Part shown: piece by piece, positions 58,278 through 64,000 of the stretch
Numbering within the stretch: position 1 is the first letter of the stretch
How the letters are laid out: the number at the start of each line of letters is the position of its first letter
DNA from: Chrysopilus asiliformis
Taxonomy: Eukaryota > Arthropoda > Insecta > Diptera > Rhagionidae
Length of the DNA stretch: 64,000 nucleotides
Reading direction: 5' to 3'
NCBI GenBank assembly: GCA_964034945.1
Contig: OZ035962.1
Coordinates: 22,663,530-22,727,529 of the forward strand
Notes under the pieces: model-generated
Seen by the model: the letters and a program-made list of their open reading frames with translations, nothing else
What the model was told of the DNA's origin: nothing
Databases searched by the model: none
Position numbers and translations under genes: made by a program

Positions 58278-60095
58278 AACAAATTTTGCAAATTTTTAGA
58301 AGAATGCCAATCCATATAGACCTGTAGAGTGTCTGTATGTATGAATATATGTATGTCTTTTTATGGAAAAAAATATTTGAAATTTAATGATTCATGAGTA
58401 TTTCCTACATCCAATAAAAAATCCAAAAAAAAATGTTTTAGTAAATACATAAATTATTGTTATGCAAATACATCGTTTGATTGATATTGGTTAGACACAA
58501 AAATGTTGCTGGTAACATGAAAATCCATTTGATAAATTCCTCATAAATACAAATCATATATCCTCCACCTCCCACTGAAATTCCTTGCGGCAGATTCTTA
58601 AGAAGGCGAAAATCTTTTTTTTTTTTTAAATCTTAGACTCATAGATGTGAATCACGACAACGTATTACAAATTCATTTCCGCTTTTCCTTTACAATTTCT
58701 TCACATCGTGCATTTCACTTAGCCGACAAGTGGAATTTTCAGATGAAGATACAACGCAAATCCCGACGAAAATGTCGTGCCGATACATTGAGAAGATACT
58801 AAGATTCCAAGATCCTTGCAGATGATATCCTACAGATAGCTGACAAAGGTCTCATCACACTAATCCTGAATGCCACAGCAGAGTGTGATGTCACGACATA
58901 TTTCCCACTATGGTTACAGGCAGGCGAGCAGTTGATGAAGCGGGAAATTCATGGGGGGAAATTCTTAAGTGAAATGTTTTCGCCCGTAGGTGTTTGCAGT
59001 GTTTTTGTACTTTGAAAAATGTTTGAGGGTAGCAACACAAAAAATTATGATTGTCCCACCCTGTTTTTCAATTTCAATTTCTTCGCTGGAAGTTCGGAAT
59101 GGGAGGGGGAGCGATTCAGTTCGGTTTGGTAAAAGAAATTTATCCATCTCATCATCAGTAAACATTCTTCAAATAAATTGAAATTTTTCGTAAATGGCCA
59201 AAAAGAATTTTTTCGTTATTTTTTAGATGGATGTGCGTGTAGATATAAATTCACCTCAATTATTCGCATAAAAAGCAGTTTTTTTTTGTACCCCCGTAAG
59301 ATGCTTCCCAATCCGGGAAACTTCGATTTGCGGAAAATACGAAAAATGTAAAAACGCACGTTCCGAAATCTTCTGTTGGACCGGATAATTCTATTTTCAA
59401 CTTTCAAGGCGTTTCCGTTAAATTTTTACCATGTCGGGATTCTTTTCTTCATTCTTTCTATTTCCCAATTTTCTTGTATTTTTTCTTTTATTTATTTCGT
59501 ATTTTTTTCCTACTGTGTGTGTGTTTTTTTTCATAACGAATATTTTGTAGTGGCTCTTGTTGTTGCCTCATCCTGGAAATCCATAGAAAATTTGAAAAGC
59601 GCCAGGATCAAGATGGGCACAATTGGGAACAGTTGCTTACGAGCACAGGACGAGAGATTGAGGAAGTGTGGCCGACGGAGCATTGTTCGGAAAAAAAGCG
59701 AACCAAGCGTGGAAGGTATACAAAAGGACTCGGCTGAAGGACCTCCACTTAACATTCAACCCTTTTGTGTTAACTTGGGTCGAACAATGGATAAAAAGCA
59801 GTTGAATGGTTCCGATGAATGCCATGAAACCGGCATAGTGAACAAGTCCTTGCACCCTTCAAACAATTTTCGGTGGAATACACATACAATTATGGGTGTT
59901 GTCCCATTCATACCAATTCACCACCCGCAAATGTTGTTAAATTTATCCCAAGTAACAAAATTTTGTGATGCTTTTTTTTAAATTCAATTTTAGTAAAATC
60001 TGGAATATTTTTCGATTTGACGAACTTCACAATTTTTTCTTCCCTAAATCCTCCACTTTTTTAACAGCTTCTCCGCTGCCTTTCGAAACTCGGCA
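58278..60095. other. Non-coding stretch apart from the open frame noted above
   Basis: Two related phrases (AATCGATTCTGTGGATTAAAG at about 58108, inside the end flank, and AATCGGTTCAGTGGATCAAAAG at about 58226) suggest a local duplication on either side of 58150. Otherwise there is no repeat boundary. Confidence 0.35.
59376..59981 (+). CDS. Unrecognised open frame, 201 codons (doubtful gene)
   Basis: One of the longest open frames in the window outside repeats. The nominal first residue is not ATG, because the frame opens in the preceding T-rich sequence. Residues 1-70 are hydrophobic and T-rich (FILSISQFSCIFSFIYFVFF), typical of translated poly-pyrimidine DNA. Residues 75-150 are polar and basic (LKSARIKMGTIGNSCLRAQD, ERLRKCGRRSIVRKKS). 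No domain, signal peptide cleavage site or splice pattern is recognised. The minus strand is also partly open (59531-59755 and 59637-59855). It could be chance, a decayed element or an exon of an unannotated transcript. Confidence 0.15.
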   Translation: MDRIILFSTFKAFPLNFYHVGILFFILSISQFSCIFSFIYFVFFSYCVCVFFHNEYFVVALVVASSWKSIENLKSARIKMGTIGNSCLRAQDERLRKCGRRSIVRKKSEPSVEGIQKDSAEGPPLNIQPFCVNLGRTMDKKQLNGSDECHETGIVNKSLHPSNNFRWNTHTIMGVVPFIPIHHPQMLLNLSQVTKFCDAFF

Positions 60096-60367
60096 CACTC
60101 AGAAAAATGGAGGCTAACTCGACGACCTACATACGGCGTAATTGGCCTCGGGCAGGAGCGCGATCGCCTGCATGTGGGCAAGTAAAACTGAGTTGACCTG
60201 TGGTCGGAGAAATTCTGAAATTAAGCCACCAGCAGGTGAAGTAGGGCATTGGGAGCTGCACGAGTTGACCTTAGGTAGGTTAACTCTGACCGCTAGCTGG
60301 CTTACAGACACCTCTGTAAGGTCAGAGTTAACCTGACAAACAGTTGACCTGGACATTTTTCTGAGTG
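60096..60367. mobile_element. MITE with CACTCAGAAAAATG ends
   Basis: A 272-bp element with perfect 14-bp inverted ends CACTCAGAAAAATG. CA is present on both flanks. It contains an inner inverted pair GGTTAACTCTGACC (60277-60290) and GGTCAGAGTTAACC (about 60321-60334), plus several GTTGACC motifs (about 60193, 60264 and 60343). Its G+C is clearly higher than the flanks. The ends and motifs relate it to 13754-14127. Confidence 0.75.
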
Positions 60368-63300
60368 CAGAGATTTGGATCAAGTTTTTCCCGTTATTTA
60401 AGCTGTTCTAAAAGCAAATTTTCCCCCGAACCAAATTTTAACCATTAAAAAAAAATTAAAAAAATAGAAACATAGTTAAACATAATAGTTTTTTTAAACA
60501 ATATATAAATCGCCAGAAAACACATGTTCTTTTCCGGCCTTCCTGGTTGGCATAACCCCTTAACGTAACTAATTTGGGGTAAATTCATGATGACTTAATA
60601 GATGTTAGCAATTCTTTTTCAGTGTTACGTTGAGACGAAAAAGGACACAAAGAACACTACTAGTTATGTTGAAAAAACTTTTAGGTTTATTGAAAATTCT
60701 TATACAAAAACATTGAAAATGTTAATGCCAATCGCATCAACGCAACTTAAGTATTACTTACATTTTTTTAAGTCCTAGAATAACGTATTTATGCAAAACT
60801 TAATTTTTTAAGAATTTTTGGTGCAAACGAACCTTAGTTTCCTACCACCCAAAACACGTTTAGCAGTTTTCTCGAAAACGGTTCGGCAAAAGAAATCCTT
60901 TGATTTGTAATGAAAAATACTAACTTCATTAAATTGCTACTTGGGCTATTATACAAAGCACTGCTAAAATTCATAAACCAGAAGCCATACAGCCACTGAG
61001 TCCAAGGGCCCGGCTGGGCCAGCCTCGTGTCGTTCCTCTACGATTATGGTTGTAATTTATACCACCAGTAGCCATGTTACAGGAACACAAGTACCCTTCA
61101 AGTATCTCTCATTGCAAACTATAGTCCTGCGGTTGTTGGCGCTGCCATCGACTCATATCCTGCCTGTTATCCCTATTCTATTCCAGAGCACGTCTTCCTG
61201 GTTTTTCACTGTTCCTTTTCCCTGAATTCACTTCGTTCTATGTTGCACTGTATCTACTGCATTGCATGCTATACACTCTAGCGAAATTCTATAGAATGTA
61301 GAGTACTATTATTTCTCGGCGACGACGGTTGTGTAGTATTTTAACGAGGACGGAAATCGTGTGCAAAACGCATGTAGGTCATTATGTGTGTAAACATGAA
61401 ATATAAGCAGGCATAATCAAAACACACAAATCTCCTGCTAAACATTGGGGGTTGATTCCATTATTATTACGCTGCGAGACAAATGCGCCGCACAATTTTC
61501 CTCCCCCGGTCACATATCGCGATTCCTTTGCCAACAGTCAGTGACTTCTCTATTGTCCTGGAAGGGTATTTACACACTGCCAATCGGTCCAAAGGCAAAC
61601 ATCCGCTATTGGGTGTGGGTTAAGGTTTCAATTTTGAATTTTGATGCGTGGTGTTTCCTCTGTGTCACTGGAACGTTCGTAATGCAAATTGTTAGAACAA
61701 TGTTGATTGTCGTCATCACATTTCAGAATAATTCGCATTGGGGAGCCCTTCCTACTACTCCGGTTCCGATTTTCCCTAACTTCGTTGAAGCCAACTTTTG
61801 TGTCAACATGATTCTGGCCAATGGCACTTTTAATGAAAATAAGTCATCAATGAAATTAATTAACGTTTGTAAATATTCTATAATGGTTAATACCACAAGA
61901 AGTATGTCGTTTTCTCTATACTTGGTCAATAAAGTTATTAAAAATTTTAAATTACTTTTGAATTTGAAAAATTAATGGCGTTTCTTGGACTAGAGGAGAG
62001 GAACGTCTTTTGCAATTCCCATTGGATGTTTCTTTTTTTAGTCTTTTAATTGCGAGTGCTGTAGCGATTACAGAAATGTTAAGAAATCGTCCCCAATTTT
62101 AAATTAAAAGAGCTTTCGTCTGAAATGTTGGTTTTCTGTTAAAAATAGGGCGACCATATTTATTTTGTATGAATCCGGGTGAGGTAAGAAAAAATGGCTG
62201 AAACGGAACAATAAAAATTTGGAAGTTCTAAGAGTCACTTCGATTAACGCCTAAACGTTCTAATAAGATGAATGCGGAGTATGACGGCGGTATCAATTTC
62301 CATATACAAAATCGCGAAAGAGCGGGACGAGGAGAGGAAAGGAAGGGGTTTGAAAAGAAGAAAAATATGTTCTGTATTTTATGGATTCACTACAAATTAT
62401 GCTTCTTCATACATTTGTTGTGACACCAAAATTTAGAATCCTTATTAAACTTTCTTTTGGTGGTTAAAAAAGTGTACTAAAAAAAATTAACGTAGGAGTT
62501 TGGCCTCAAAAATAAAAGCAAGATACAAGCATTGAGACATTAACTTTTATTGTGCTTTTAATTTTGACACATAAAATATTTTTTTTTATATATTTATTTT
62601 TTTATATTAGTTTCATTTTTTTATTAGTTTTTTTTAATTTTACCACCCTTTATGGGAAATATTGAGTATTTTCGGAAGCTTCATTTGAATTTCAGGGCAT
62701 TTCAGGGCATTTCAAGGTATTTCAGGGTATCTTGTTTCGCGTTTGCCTATTTTTTTTTGGTTGAAAAATAATTCATTGCTTTCATGTCGAATATCTGATA
62801 AGATAGAATTCGAAAAAGAAAATTATAAAATGTGGTTTTAAAAAAAACTATTTGAACTTCTTAAATCAGACACCAAAAATGCAAAAGACTGTTAAAGTAC
62901 AACAGCACAAAGTACTTGTCGGTATTTTCACTTGCCCAAAAATCAAAGATTGAAAAGATTCTTTTGAATTTCCAACTTTCTTCCTACCATGATAAGATGT
63001 TCAGTTGACCAGTTTAGAAGTCCATTTTAAAAATCACTTTAGGGAAACGCTATTGGGAAAAACCGTTTTCCAATACAGGATTCCCATTCAGTGAAAAGTT
63101 TTTTTTTATCACCTGAACTTCAAAGGTAAGTATACAAAAGTTGTCGTAAATTCGATGTGCAATTGGGATATTTTTGCATTTTGATCATCCGGATTATCTG
63201 TTGGCTTACTGTAGGTACAACACTTGAGTAAAATATTCCTTGCCACTGTTTTTTTTTCTCGTTCCACCACTTTAGTCCTTTTGCTTTTTCATAGAATTTC

Positions 63301-64000
63301 CTTTAATGTAAGAAAATCCTTATCCAGCAGAGACTTCAATTTCGTTCAAAATTCCGTTCTTGATCCCAACTAAACATTCATTTGATGAAAGATCACGTAT
63401 AGCTTCCAAAGTAGTTTAAACAACTTACTTTATCGACGCTTCTCGTCAATATGCGGATGTATACCAAATGCTTGCTGCTGCTTCCATTTCGATAACATTT
63501 GGCGCAAAAGTAATAAAACTCAATTTCATAGCAATACCGATAGTTTCCTCTTGCAAAAGTGGCGAAAATCAAAGAAAATCCAAAGAGCAACGTCGACGTC
63601 TGGAAAGTTGGTTCTTTTTAACACTTCTCCTTTGCCGATTTCAAGACAACTGTCGACGTGTACCTAAAGAGTAGAAGTTTGTTGCTCGGATTGCTTGCTT
63701 CATCAGTTATTCCCAAGATTCCTGCAACTATTTTCCTAGCGGATCAAGGGAAAACTATTTCCTTTGAACAAATCGAGAACAATAACAGCAACAACATCAC
63801 AAACCATTGGAGTCTGGATAATAGAAAGGATTCGAAGGAAAAACTTATATAGTAGTTAGATTTACAAACGAAGAAGTCACAAAACTACCGAATGAAAGAA
63901 AGCAGAAAGGATTCTTGGATGCTTGGTAGATTCATTGGATATTCGTTTCGCTTGCTTTAACGTTGGTTTCAATGCTTCATCGAGTGATTTCCTTGGGGCG
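60368..64000. other. Non-coding stretch to the window end
   Basis: No gene can be supported. The plus-strand frame 61445-61975 (176 codons, opening at a TTG) has a hydrophobic middle (YWVWVKVSILNFDAWCFLCV) and several Asn-x-Thr/Ser sites, but no recognisable domain. The minus-strand frame 63393-63590 starts with a hydrophobic stretch but lacks an ATG. Confidence 0.35.
62691..62730 (+). repeat. Four tandem copies of a 10-bp unit (TTCAGGGCAT)
   Basis: TTCAGGGCAT occurs twice exactly, followed by TTCAAGGTAT and TTCAGGGTAT. It is preceded by long T-rich sequence. Confidence 0.9.

Noticed and set aside
63393..63590. Minus-strand frame with hydrophobic start and a GTAAGT donor, as candidate signal-peptide exon
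   Set aside because: The frame lacks an ATG at its start and the residues before the donor (RILTRSVDK) do not resemble the mature start of a Dscam protein.

Overview
The window reads as animal, almost certainly insect, nuclear DNA: strongly AT-rich (by eye about two thirds A+T), with short exons bounded by GT/AG splice sites, large introns and many small decayed transposons. Four exons on the minus strand encode the N-terminal immunoglobulin domains of a Dscam-type neuronal cell-adhesion receptor, closest in my recollection to insect Dscam2. The interspersed repeats match the layout of the GTCY 'mini-me' (microsatellite-inducing) elements known from Diptera, so a fly is the best guess. No species can be named from the sequence alone.

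Region by region. 1-11672 is the 5' part of the Dscam2-like gene, read right to left. Exon 11672-11340 encodes Ig1, 4636-4475 the first half of Ig2, 2313-2167 the second half of Ig2, and 1051-934 the first half of Ig3. The first three junctions are phase 1 and the last donor is phase 2; together they give one uninterrupted reading frame. The rest of the protein lies to the left of the window. The signal-peptide exon was not found, so either it lies beyond 64000 (a first intron of at least 52 kb) or it is a short exon I could not recognise.

11673-64000 holds no gene I can support. It is probably the long 5' intron and/or upstream flank of the same gene, and it is packed with small non-autonomous DNA transposons and tandem repeats. 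The best supported are: a 280-bp element with 35-bp near-perfect inverted ends and a perfect 8-bp target duplication (42013-42292); a 633-bp hAT-type element with an 8-bp duplication (39838-40470); a TTAA-flanked piggyBac-type element (24754-25062); a second TTAA-flanked element (56926-58060) carrying a nested, internally deleted mariner (56972-57876); TA-flanked or otherwise TIR-bounded elements at 2849-3439, 13754-14127, 32590-33079, 33123-34321 and 60096-60367; and a 146-bp inverted repeat with no mismatch seen (30030-30383). Several copies of a mini-me-like family are present. Large arrays of 8-, 12- and 16-bp units (20700-20914, 30862-31417, 53880-54129) sit in or beside the same kind of context.

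The genes do not form a pathway: there is one host gene fragment and one dead transposase. I found no new defence or enzymatic system. The most unusual structures are the long inverted repeat, the nested TTAA/mariner insertion, the foldback family at 18318 and 37880, and the different tandem units associated with one mobile family.
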